Below, one piece after another: positions 15,135-22,844 of a DNA stretch of 39,465 nt. Position 1 is the first letter of the stretch, and every line of letters starts with the position of its first letter. Source of the DNA: Deltaproteobacteria bacterium (GTDB taxonomy: Bacteria > Myxococcota_A > UBA9042 > CAIXZC01); contig VGRX01000008.1 in the NCBI GenBank assembly GCA_016875215.1, forward strand, positions 1-39,465. The letters run 5' to 3'. A program made the position numbers and the translations under genes. Under the pieces are notes generated by a model that worked only from the letters and a program-made list of their open reading frames with translations, had not been told where the DNA came from and searched no databases.

Positions 15135-16232
15135 ATGAGGCGGGTCGACACGACCGGGGTAGTCCCCATTTTCGACAAGGGAGAATCGAGCCGGGTGGAC
15201 GTGCGGCTGCTGGTCGAGCCTCCCCCGTGGATCGAGCCGGCACCGGGGCTGCGGTCCCTTGCCCGAAAGCTGGCTCCCGCGTTCTACCTGGATGTCGGCA
15301 ACGTCTGCAACCAGCGCTGCCTGTACTGTGCGGTCCCGCGGGAGAAGCTGTACCGCACGACGCTGACCGCGGCGCTCGACCCCCCGAAAGGCGCCGTGCT
15401 CCGCGGGTTCTCCACGGTGGCGCTCATCGGCGGAGAGCCGACGATCTGGCCCCACCTCCATGCTGCCTTGAGTCGGCTGCCGGAGCTGGGCGTGTCCCAG
15501 GTGATCGTGACGACGAACGGGCTCATGCTGGCCTACGAGGCGGAGCTGGACCGCATGCTGGCTTCGGGGGTGAGCGTGTTCGGTGTGTCGCTGGACGACT
15601 TCGACCCGCAGCGGCAGCGACGTCTGAGCCTTCGGGAGGACAACCCGGAGCTGCTGGAGCGGGCCGTGGGCCACCTCTCGACGGCCGATGCCGACACGTA
15701 CTTCTACACCGTGGTCACGTCCGAGCTGTGCGGCCGGGGGGAGTGGTTCGGCCGGCAGGCAGCGTCGGTCGCTTCCCGCTTCAAGCGAACGCCGGCGTTC
15801 TTCCTGGCAGCGCTCAAGCCGCTCGAAGAGGCGGCACGGCAGGCAGATCGGCTCGAGCTGTCCCTGGGCGATGCGATCGCCGAGGTCCGCGGAGTGGCCC
15901 GGGGATTGCGGCGGGACGACGGCCCCGCCCCGACCGGACAGGACGGTCGTGGCGGGCCGGAAGGTCGCGGGCGAGGCGCGGCGACGTTGGCTGTCCGGGA
16001 CTTCCCGCTCTGCACCCTGGGCGAGCTGCTGCCGCATTCGATGGATCTGCTGCACCGGAACGCCCCGCTGGACCTGGACAGCGGGCGGGTCGAGCCGTCG
16101 TGTCTGGCTTCGGACCGTACGTTCGTGGAGGCGTGCGGGCAGTGTGCCGTGCAGGCCTGGTGCCCCGCGATCTACAGGACCTGTCTTGCCCGTTTCGGCG
16201 CGGGCGGCTTTCGCTCAGTGGAGATCCCATGA
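15135..16232 (+). CDS. Radical SAM protein with C-terminal auxiliary-cluster motif
   Basis: A 365-residue enzyme. The 4Fe-4S motif is C-NQR-C-LY-C at about residues 59-66 (DVGNVCNQRCLYCAVPRE), the SAM motif is LIGGEPTIWPH, and the strand VTTNGLMLAYEAE follows. The C-terminus CGQCAVQAWCPAIYRTC resembles a SPASM/twitch cluster site, and FPLCTLGELLP supplies another cysteine. A Gly/Arg/Pro-rich insert (about 265-285) interrupts the C-terminal half. The CNxxCxYC, GGEPT and TNGxM-AY elements resemble the radical SAM proteins at 8.2-10 kb, suggesting paralogy. Its stop overlaps the epimerase start by 4 bp (ATGA). The substrate is unknown. Confidence 0.83.
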   Translation: MRRVDTTGVVPIFDKGESSRVDVRLLVEPPPWIEPAPGLRSLARKLAPAFYLDVGNVCNQRCLYCAVPREKLYRTTLTAALDPPKGAVLRGFSTVALIGGEPTIWPHLHAALSRLPELGVSQVIVTTNGLMLAYEAELDRMLASGVSVFGVSLDDFDPQRQRRLSLREDNPELLERAVGHLSTADADTYFYTVVTSELCGRGEWFGRQAASVASRFKRTPAFFLAALKPLEEAARQADRLELSLGDAIAEVRGVARGLRRDDGPAPTGQDGRGGPEGRGRGAATLAVRDFPLCTLGELLPHSMDLLHRNAPLDLDSGRVEPSCLASDRTFVEACGQCAVQAWCPAIYRTCLARFGAGGFRSVEIP

Positions 16233-17257
16233 AGGCCGTGGTCGTGGGGGGCTCGGGGTTCCTGGGGCGGCACGTGGTGAAGCAGCTTGCCGTTGCGGTC
16301 GGGGGAGGTCCGCTCGATCTCGTCTGCGCAGGGCGGAGCCTCCCCGACGAGCCGTTGCCGGGAGCGTTCGTCCAGGGAGATCGAACCGACCCGGACGTCG
16401 TGCGGGATCTGATGGAGCGCGGGCCCGACATCTGGATCGACCTGGCGCTCTTCGAACCGGCCGAGATGGAGCACCTCGTCGCTGCCTGGGAGCGGGCGGG
16501 CCGTGCGGTGAGGCGCTTCGTGGTCGCAGGCAGCATCGCGGAATACGGGCTGTCCCGCCGACACCGGCTGCCCGTGGCCGAAGATGTCCCTCTGGATGCG
16601 GAAGGAAGCTATGGCCGGGGCAAGGCCGAGGCGTGGAAGGTGGGCGAGCGGGCGGCAGCGAAGCGGGCCTTCCCGTTGAGCTGGGCCGTGCTGCCGCAGC
16701 TCTGGGGTTCCGGCGACCCGCACGGCCGGGACGCCCGCTGGATTGCCGCTCTCCTCCGGGGGGAGGCGATCCTGCTTCGCGGGAACGGACGGACCCTGCT
16801 TCCGGACGGATACGTGGAGACAGCCGCCGCCGCCATCGTGCACCTGGCATTCGCTCCGGGAGCGGACGGGGCTCGGGTGAACGTGGCCGGCCCCGCGACT
16901 CTCACCCCACTCTCCTATCTGAAGTGGGCTGCTTCGGCCCTCGGCCGCTCTCTGCGGGTGCTGCATGCCCATCCCGACATCGTTGCGGCAGCCGAACGGG
17001 TGACGTTCTCCTCGTTCCGGCCACCGTTCGGAGACTATGACTTCGGCCTCGACCTGTCGCACCTCTCCGCCCTCGGTTTTGCTGCCGGCATTCCGCCTGC
17101 CGAGGGGGTCCGGCGGACCGCACTCTGGCACGCATCCGCAGCCGGCAGGCGACTCGCCGAGCGAGCCGGCTGCCCTGCCGCTCCCGACTACGGCGCCGAC
17201 GAGCGTCGCATCCGGCAGGTCCTGGCCGGCGCGGTGGAGAGGCTCCATGCTGTATGA
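16229..17257 (+). CDS. NAD-dependent epimerase/dehydratase family protein
   Basis: A 342-residue short-chain dehydrogenase of the extended (nucleotide-sugar epimerase) type. It has the cofactor loop GGSGFLGRHV at the very N-terminus, VVAGSIAEYG as the serine strand and SYGRGKAEAW as the YxxxK catalytic pair. Sequence beyond the cofactor half is divergent, so the substrate cannot be assigned; a nucleotide sugar or other small hydroxy compound is likely. It overlaps the upstream radical SAM gene by 4 bp and the downstream TatD-like gene by 11 bp, so the three are translationally coupled. Confidence 0.82.
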   Translation: MKAVVVGGSGFLGRHVVKQLAVAVGGGPLDLVCAGRSLPDEPLPGAFVQGDRTDPDVVRDLMERGPDIWIDLALFEPAEMEHLVAAWERAGRAVRRFVVAGSIAEYGLSRRHRLPVAEDVPLDAEGSYGRGKAEAWKVGERAAAKRAFPLSWAVLPQLWGSGDPHGRDARWIAALLRGEAILLRGNGRTLLPDGYVETAAAAIVHLAFAPGADGARVNVAGPATLTPLSYLKWAASALGRSLRVLHAHPDIVAAAERVTFSSFRPPFGDYDFGLDLSHLSALGFAAGIPPAEGVRRTALWHASAAGRRLAERAGCPAAPDYGADERRIRQVLAGAVERLHAV

Positions 17258-18026
17258 TGTGCACTTCCATCCCACCGACGAGCCGCTCGTCCGGGACGTC
17301 CCGGCCGTGATGGAGCGTGCTCGTGCGGCAGGCGTCTCGGGCGGTCTTGCCGCAGGGTACGACCCGGATTCCTGCTGCCGCGTGCTGGAGCTGGCGGAGG
17401 CCGTTCCCGGCCTCGACGCCGCCGTCGGGTTCCACCCGTGGTTCATCCGCCCCGATCTGGACGTGCGGCAGCTCCGCCCCTGGCTCGCGCACCCGCGCAT
17501 CGTGGCCCTGGGCGAGATCGGCCTCGACGGCAAGGTCGAGGTCGACCCCGGGCTCCAGCGCAGGTACTTCGTGGCCCAGCTCGAGCTGGCTCGAGAGCTT
17601 CAGCTCCCCGTGGTCGTGCATTCCCGACACGCATTCCAAGCCACCCTGGACGCTGTGCGGGAAGTGCCCGGGGTCACCGGCATCCTGCACAGCTTCGGAG
17701 GCGCACCGGAGGTCGCGTCCCGGTTCCTCGACCTGGGGTGGTACTTCTCCCTCTCCGGCTCTGCCACCCGCCCCAATGCCCGCCGGGTCCACCGGCTCGT
17801 CCGCTTTCTCCCCGACGAGCGGATCCTGCTGGAGACCGATGCCCCGGCAATCGGCCTGGAAGGTGTGCCGCCCGAGCAGGTGGAGCCGGCCCACGTGCGC
17901 CACGTGCTGGTGGCGGTCGCTGCACTGCGAGGCCAGCCCCCCGACGCACTGGAGGCCCGCATCGCAAAGAACCTGAGCACGCTCTTCAAGGGCGGAATCG
18001 GCCGCACTGCACTCGGGGCGGAATAG
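17247..18026 (+). CDS. TatD-family metal-dependent hydrolase
   Basis: A 259-residue TIM-barrel amidohydrolase-fold protein. The metal ligands are visible: DVHFHP (HxH), LGEIGLD (Glu), VVVHSRHA (His), ILHSFGG (His) and LLETDAPAI (Asp). The length matches TatD DNases (3'-5' exonucleases), but here it is the third gene of an operon with a radical SAM protein and an epimerase. A hydrolytic step on a small molecule is therefore as plausible as DNase activity. The ATG is preceded by GGAGAGG inside the end of the previous gene. Confidence 0.85.
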   Translation: MLYDVHFHPTDEPLVRDVPAVMERARAAGVSGGLAAGYDPDSCCRVLELAEAVPGLDAAVGFHPWFIRPDLDVRQLRPWLAHPRIVALGEIGLDGKVEVDPGLQRRYFVAQLELARELQLPVVVHSRHAFQATLDAVREVPGVTGILHSFGGAPEVASRFLDLGWYFSLSGSATRPNARRVHRLVRFLPDERILLETDAPAIGLEGVPPEQVEPAHVRHVLVAVAALRGQPPDALEARIAKNLSTLFKGGIGRTALGAE

Positions 18027-18074
18027 CGCTTGCACAGGGCAGTCCGAGCCGTCGGGGAGCGCCCGGCGGTGCGG

Positions 18075-18701
18075 TCATTCCTTGTCGAGCTTGTCTCGTG
18101 GGAGGGCGATGGTCGAGGTCATCCCGACCCGCTCGCGGAGTGCCGTCATGTCGGCCAGGTCCAGCCGCCTCAGATCCGTCACGTCCTGTCCCCGGGCTGC
18201 GGGCCCGCGACCATCCCCGCGGGCGGCGTCCACCCGCCGGGGAGACATCAGCCGCTGCACGAAGTCGTACTCGGTCCCGGTCTGGAAGTCCTCCTCTCGC
18301 AGACTCTCTGCCGGCTGCGGGAGCACGAACCCGTAGTACTCCTCGATCGCCTTCACGAAGCCAGTCGGCGCAAGGGGCGAGATCCCCCGCAGCCAGGCAA
18401 CCCGGATGAGGGGGAACGGAGACTGCTCGAGCGACCGGATCCTGCCGATGAGCCTCACCTGGCAAGGAGCCTCGTCCGTCCCGAGCGCCTCGATCACCGC
18501 CAGGGCGTTTGCGCGCAGCTTGAGCGATCCCACGAAGATCCCCTCACTGCCGTTGAGCTCGAGGCACTCCAGCATCGACCGCGCACTCTCGGAAAAGAAG
18601 ACGAAATCCCGGATCGGCGGCGAACGGTAGGGACCACCGTCCTCCGGATGCGTGATGGCGCGACCTGCACGCGACCTCGGATCGTCCTGCTCAGGAGCCA
18701 T
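18075..18701 (-). CDS. Hypothetical protein, possibly divergent PilZ-like
   Basis: A 208-residue cytoplasmic protein with no signal or membrane segment. Residues about 30-150 alternate strands with small loops (RDFVFFSESARSMLECLEL, IFVGSLKLRANALAVIEAL, LIRVAWLRGISPLAPTGF). The V-x-W-x-R...TGF pattern recalls the second half of PilZ domains, but the RxxxR and (D/N)xSxxG c-di-GMP motifs are missing, so that resemblance is weak. It starts 19 bp after the stop of the NTF2-like lipoprotein and probably shares its transcript. Confidence 0.6.
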   Translation of the reverse strand: MAPEQDDPRSRAGRAITHPEDGGPYRSPPIRDFVFFSESARSMLECLELNGSEGIFVGSLKLRANALAVIEALGTDEAPCQVRLIGRIRSLEQSPFPLIRVAWLRGISPLAPTGFVKAIEEYYGFVLPQPAESLREEDFQTGTEYDFVQRLMSPRRVDAARGDGRGPAARGQDVTDLRRLDLADMTALRERVGMTSTIALPRDKLDKE

Positions 18702-18720
18702 TCGTCCCCTTCGACTCCGC

Positions 18721-19191
18721 CTACAGTCCGGCGATGATCTTCCAGCGGCCGTCCTCGAGAACGAAGTCCAGCCGGTTCTTGTCCTTGCCGGTGGCCCACC
18801 CTTCCAGCCCCCCTTCCACGTACTGGAAGGTCAGCTCGTACTCGAAGAATGCGCTGGCCTGGCCACCCTTGATGGATACCTTCTCTACCGAGATCTTGTA
18901 GAGGACTTTCTTGACGTTGTCCTGGAGGACCGGCATCACCTTGCGAATGAGCTGCTCGAACCCGTAGTCGTCCTTGGCGTCCGCGGTCGTGGAGGCATTC
19001 TCGAAGTAGCCCCTGGCAATCAGCTCGACCAATGCACCGGCGTCCCGCTGCTCGACGGCCAGGCGGTACTGCTCCACGGCATCGAGCAGATCGCGGTTCT
19101 CCGCCGTGTCCGGAACCGTGGTTCCCTGGATGTACGCAGGGCCGCAGGACAGCATCACGGCCCCCAACGCGGCGACAACTAGCAGTCTCAT
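18721..19191 (-). CDS. Small lipoprotein with NTF2/SnoaL-like fold
   Basis: A 156-residue lipoprotein. The signal peptide MRLLVVAALGAVMLSC ends in a lipobox. The mature part has a helix (LLDAVEQYRLAVEQRDA), the ALVELIARGYF turn and then a curved-sheet pattern ending LDFVLEDGRWKIIAGL. This is the layout of NTF2-like DUF4440/SnoaL domains, whose last strand reads W-K-I. The ATG is preceded by GGAGGGACGA. It is upstream of, and probably co-transcribed with, the gene at 18075. Confidence 0.75.
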   Translation of the reverse strand: MRLLVVAALGAVMLSCGPAYIQGTTVPDTAENRDLLDAVEQYRLAVEQRDAGALVELIARGYFENASTTADAKDDYGFEQLIRKVMPVLQDNVKKVLYKISVEKVSIKGGQASAFFEYELTFQYVEGGLEGWATGKDKNRLDFVLEDGRWKIIAGL

Positions 19192-19272
19192 TCGTCCCTC
19201 CTGGCGGCCGTGCAGGCCGGAAGCAGACCCGCAAGGCCAACCCACTATAGCCCGAATTATTCCTAGGGGCAA

Positions 19273-20796
19273 TCAGAACGAGAACGATGCGCCGAGGCCG
19301 AACTGGAAGCTGTCGTCCGATTCGTACGTCTTGAACCCGTCGGCATCCTCGCTCTCCTGCCACGCGATGGAGTAGATGCCATACGCGAACATCGGACCGA
19401 AGAAGCGGTAGCGGCCCTCCGCAACCAGGAGGGCGTCGTCCAGGCTGAAGAACTCGGAGAAGCCGTCGAAGTTGCGACGGGTGTAGTACGCGGCCAGCTT
19501 GAGCCCCGCGATCTCGGGAAGGTCCGTCCGCAACGTCACGCTCGCGTTGTCCGCTCCCTGGTAGTCCTCGTAGATCCCGCCGATTCCGAACAGCCCCACG
19601 ATGTTGGCAAACAGCTCTCCGTAGAACCCGTTGCGGAGCTCGAGCCCCTCCGCCTTCTCGAAGTAGAACTTCTTGGGAACCGCCGGATTGGCCGCCGCCC
19701 CGTCAAACTGCGGGAGGGGAAGGAAGCTGACACGCTCGATGTCATACATCGTGTTGAAGTAGCTCGGTGCATACCGGGCCGACAGCAGGCGGTACTCCAG
19801 CCTCACCTCGAAGGTGCTCTTGAGCGCGGACAGCTCGTTGAGGACGCCCACGTGCCAGCCGGTTCCGTTCGTCGCGAAGAAGTTCACGTCAGTATAGGGG
19901 GTCAGCGCATAGATGTCGGTCCGGACCGCCTCGAACTCCGCATCCACGCCGACAAACCATGCCACCTCCGAGGGCTGCTTCTCGTCCGCCGTCGTCTCGG
20001 TCGATGCCCGGGTCGGTGCCAGGAAGTCCGCAGCGAACGTGGTCCCGAACGCGAGCTTCCGCAACAGCGGATGCGGGTCTTCCATGGCCAGCAGGAACGG
20101 GCGGACGTAGCCGCGCACAGCGACCAGGTTCCACACCAGGATGTCGTTGGTGAGTACCTCCGCTCCCCCTTGCTCCAGGTTGAGCTTGGTCGAGAGCCCG
20201 GTGTGATAGGTATCCAGCTCGAGCGTGTTGTAGTAGCGCCCGACAATGGTCCCATGTCCCACCGTAGAGGAGACCAGCTCGCCCAGCCGCAGGTAGAAGA
20301 GATCGCGCGGCTGCCCGTACTGAAAGAATCGGAGGATCCGGGTCCAGTCCGACGGCTCGTCCCAGTCCTCCTCCCGATACCATGGCTGGCCGTCCGGAGC
20401 ATTGTCGATCACCCGGATCTTGAGAGGTGCCTGGATTCCGAACGCGAAGTCGCCGAATGCCAGCGTGGTCCCCACGCCCAGGGTCAGGAAGTAGTCCTCC
20501 GAGAACTTCCCGAACGTGAGCATCCCCTCCATCCCTCCGGAAACGCCGGATGAGGGCGTCTCGAGCGGTGGCACCGCACCCGGTGCCTGGGCCAGGACCG
20601 GGCTTGCCACAAGCAGCAGCAGGAACACAGCCGCTGCCGGCCATGGACGTCCTGGAAAGCCGATCACTGCCGGGGCAGGATGTCCGCATCGATTGCAGCT
20701 CCGGCGATCATCGACCATCCGCCTTCGCACAAGGCTACGGCGGGACTTCTTCGACCATCGACCATTCCCGTCCCGGTTCCGACGCATTGCAGGCAT
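19273..20796 (-). CDS. Outer-membrane beta-barrel protein
   Basis: A 507-residue protein with a late signal sequence (AAAVFLLLLVASPVLAQA, residues about 53-70), then alternating amphipathic strands with Gly/Tyr/Phe turns throughout. It ends FQFGLGASFSF, a terminal-phenylalanine BAM-recognition strand. No plug domain or porin family is recognisable. The ATG at 20796 has AAGGAG at a 5-nt spacing but gives an unusually long basic N-region. The ATG at 20718 would give a more ordinary signal peptide, so the start is uncertain. The role is unknown; transport or a surface function is possible. Confidence 0.75.
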   Translation of the reverse strand: MPAMRRNRDGNGRWSKKSRRSLVRRRMVDDRRSCNRCGHPAPAVIGFPGRPWPAAAVFLLLLVASPVLAQAPGAVPPLETPSSGVSGGMEGMLTFGKFSEDYFLTLGVGTTLAFGDFAFGIQAPLKIRVIDNAPDGQPWYREEDWDEPSDWTRILRFFQYGQPRDLFYLRLGELVSSTVGHGTIVGRYYNTLELDTYHTGLSTKLNLEQGGAEVLTNDILVWNLVAVRGYVRPFLLAMEDPHPLLRKLAFGTTFAADFLAPTRASTETTADEKQPSEVAWFVGVDAEFEAVRTDIYALTPYTDVNFFATNGTGWHVGVLNELSALKSTFEVRLEYRLLSARYAPSYFNTMYDIERVSFLPLPQFDGAAANPAVPKKFYFEKAEGLELRNGFYGELFANIVGLFGIGGIYEDYQGADNASVTLRTDLPEIAGLKLAAYYTRRNFDGFSEFFSLDDALLVAEGRYRFFGPMFAYGIYSIAWQESEDADGFKTYESDDSFQFGLGASFSF

Positions 20797-20810
20797 CCCG
20801 TCTCCTTCCC

Positions 20811-20838
20811 TTGCCAATGGATGCAACACGGCTATGCT
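20811..20838 (+). promoter_or_regulatory. queE promoter
   Basis: TTGCCA (20811-20816), 16 bp, TATGCT (20833-20838); 5/6 and 4/6 matches. The leader to queE would be about 28 nt and contain GGAGG. It overlaps the divergent barrel-protein promoter. Confidence 0.4.
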
Positions 20839-20843
20839 TTCGG

Positions 20844-20873
20844 ATGATACACGAACCGGGAGGGTTTGCCCAA
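20844..20873 (-). promoter_or_regulatory. Promoter for the outer-membrane barrel gene
   Basis: Minus-strand TTGGGC (20873-20868), 18 bp, TATCAT (20849-20844). The -10 is the same TATCAT hexamer seen at surE. It supports the ATG at 20796, since the start point would be about 20837. Confidence 0.4.
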
Positions 20874-21532
20874 TGAAGTGCAGAGTCAACGAGAGCTACG
20901 GGTGCCTGCTGGGAGAATCGCTCGCGGTCGGGCTTCCCGCGTACCTGGTCCGATTCTCGGGCTGCAATCTCGACTGCCGGTACTGCGACACGGCCTATGC
21001 CCGCACCGAGCCGGGCGAGGAACGGTCCGTCGACGACATCCTGGCGCAGGTCCGCTCCTCGGGGCTGGGCCGCGTGCTGCTGACAGGCGGCGAGCCCATG
21101 CTCCAGGCCGACGCCGTGGTCGCACTGTGCCAGAGCCTGGTCCGTGACCGCGTCGAAGTCCTTGTCGAGACCAACGGGACGCTGCCGCTCGATCGGCTGC
21201 CGAGCAAGGTGGTCAAGGTGGTGGACGTCAAGACTCCGGGGGCGCTCCCTGGAGCCTCACCTCCGCCTTTTCTCGATGCCAACCTGGAGTGCCTGGGCGG
21301 GGCGGACCAGCTCAAGGTGGTTCTCTCGAGCATCCAGGACTACGACTGGGCCGTGGCCTTCCTGGCAGCCCGTTCCCCTCTTCCCCTGCCGCCTGCCAAC
21401 GTCCTCTTCTCCCCTGCCTGGGGGCAGCTCGGCCCCGCAGAGCTGGCCGACCGGATGCTGCAGGATCGACTTCCATTCCGATTCCACCTCCAGGTGCACA
21501 AGGTCGTCTGGGGGGAACGGCGGGGTACATAG
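20873..21532 (+). CDS. queE: 7-carboxy-7-deazaguanine synthase QueE
   Basis: A radical SAM enzyme that converts 6-carboxytetrahydropterin to 7-carboxy-7-deazaguanine in the queuosine/preQ0 pathway. The 219-residue protein starts with the substrate-side NESYGCLLGES segment and has the radical SAM motif RFSGCNLDCRYCDTAY (C-x3-C-x2-C), the SAM motif LLTGGEPMLQ and VETNGTLPL, all typical of QueE. The ATG is preceded by GGAGG. No other queuosine gene is in the window. Confidence 0.9.
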   Translation: MKCRVNESYGCLLGESLAVGLPAYLVRFSGCNLDCRYCDTAYARTEPGEERSVDDILAQVRSSGLGRVLLTGGEPMLQADAVVALCQSLVRDRVEVLVETNGTLPLDRLPSKVVKVVDVKTPGALPGASPPPFLDANLECLGGADQLKVVLSSIQDYDWAVAFLAARSPLPLPPANVLFSPAWGQLGPAELADRMLQDRLPFRFHLQVHKVVWGERRGT

Positions 21533-21649
21533 AACCACTGCGACCGTCGTTGCTGCGGCGCTCTCCCACGCCCGTGCGTGAATACAACGCTTTGAGCCCC
21601 CGTCTCCCGCCCGCTTGTTGCGCCACCTTCTTTCACAGGGAGGCATTCC

Positions 21650-22702
21650 ATGTCGGGCAAGTTGCCGGTCGCTCTGCTGTCCTTCGCCATTCTGCTGGGG
21701 GGCGGTCTGCCCGTGGTCGCGGAGCCGGCGCAGCTCTCCGCCTCGGTATCCGAGGACCACTACCGGCCCCGCAGTCACCGCCATGGTCGTCGCGTCATCG
21801 TGCGTCACCATGTCCACGGCCGGAGCGCCCGGGTCCTGGTGGTCCGTCGCCCCGTGACGGCTGCCCCCTGGTGGGTGGTTCGGGCGCCCGTGGTGGTCCA
21901 GTGGGAGCGCACCGTCATCGATGATGCCGATGTCGACAGCGTCGAGTCCGAGGACTTGGATTCGAGTACCTCTCCGACGGAATCGGACGATCTCGATGAG
22001 GGTGAGCTGGACGGAGCCGACGGTCTGGGTGAGTCCGGCGACAATGAGACGGAGTACGTTCCCGACGGGGGGGAGGAAGAGAACGGCTACGTCTTCCAGA
22101 ACGAAGAGGACACATGGCGGGAGCTGGAGCGCATGGAGGCCGAGGACGATTCCGGGGAGGATGCCGGAGCCGAGGTTCCGGCCGCACCCAACCCGGGCGT
22201 GAACCCGCCGGCCGCCATCCCGCCGTCCCTTCCGGGGCCGCCGGGTTCTTCTGCCGCGGTTCCCCAGCCGATCGCTCCGGCCGATGCGGCTTCCGCCGTG
22301 TTTCTGGCCGACATGGAGCAGCAGATCCTCGAGCTGGTCAACCGGGAGCGGGCAGCCGCCGGTGCCGCGGCCTTGACCAACGACCCGCTCCTCACGGTGG
22401 CAGCCAGGCGGCATTCCCGTGAGATGGCCGAGGTCGGCTTCTTCTCCCACGACTCGCCGACCGACACCAACCGTACGCTCGGCATGCGCCTTGCCAATGC
22501 CGGGTTGTCGAGCTACGGCTGGTCCGGGGAGAACATCGCCCTCTCCACCAGCGCCTCCGCCGAGGGCTTTGTCCGGATGTGGATGGACAGCCCCGGCCAC
22601 CGGGAGAACCTGCTGCGCCCCGAGTTCAAGTTCAGCGGAATCGGCGTCTACACCGACGGGCACAAGACCTGGGCAACCCACGACTTCTCGTCCAGCCACT
22701 GA
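21650..22702 (+). CDS. Secreted CAP/SCP-domain protein with acidic linker
   Basis: A 350-residue exported protein. It has a signal peptide (about 1-24), a His/Arg-rich stretch (SHRHGRRVIVRHHVHGRS), an acidic Asp/Glu region (about 90-180), a Pro-rich hinge and a C-terminal CAP domain (about 225-350). The CAP domain shows LELVNRERAAAG, AARRHSREMAE, the Glu motif WSGENIALS and MDSPGHRENLLRPEF with the second histidine, matching the YkwD-like bacterial CAP family. The basic-then-acidic linker is unusual. The ATG is preceded by GGGAGG. The likely setting is the envelope or outside the cell; the activity is unknown. Confidence 0.85.
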   Translation: MSGKLPVALLSFAILLGGGLPVVAEPAQLSASVSEDHYRPRSHRHGRRVIVRHHVHGRSARVLVVRRPVTAAPWWVVRAPVVVQWERTVIDDADVDSVESEDLDSSTSPTESDDLDEGELDGADGLGESGDNETEYVPDGGEEENGYVFQNEEDTWRELERMEAEDDSGEDAGAEVPAAPNPGVNPPAAIPPSLPGPPGSSAAVPQPIAPADAASAVFLADMEQQILELVNRERAAAGAAALTNDPLLTVAARRHSREMAEVGFFSHDSPTDTNRTLGMRLANAGLSSYGWSGENIALSTSASAEGFVRMWMDSPGHRENLLRPEFKFSGIGVYTDGHKTWATHDFSSSH

Positions 22703-22718
22703 GCGCTACCCCGGGGCC

Positions 22719-22737
22719 GTGACTTCTACCGTGTGAA
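22719..22737 (+). repeat. 19-bp direct repeat, left copy
   Basis: GTGACTTCTACCGTGTGAA, identical to 24168-24186 in the same orientation. It begins 17 bp after the CAP gene stop. Weaker similarity continues for about 30 bp to the right in both copies. The pair brackets the Fic gene. Confidence 0.85.
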
Positions 22738-22826
22738 ATTCGAAGGTCGATCCCGCCCGCAGCCGCATTCCAGGCCGTTCCGAGCCAGATCATTGAGCAA
22801 TTCCCAACTGCCAATACCCCGATTCC

Positions 22827-22844
22827 TACCCCTATTCAGGGGTA
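22827..22844 (-). terminator. Terminator-like hairpin directly after the Fic stop codon
   Basis: TACCCC (22827-22832) and GGGGTA (22839-22844) form a perfect 6-bp stem with loop TATTCA, starting at the base after the TAG stop of the Fic gene. There is no U-tract, so termination is uncertain. Confidence 0.4.
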
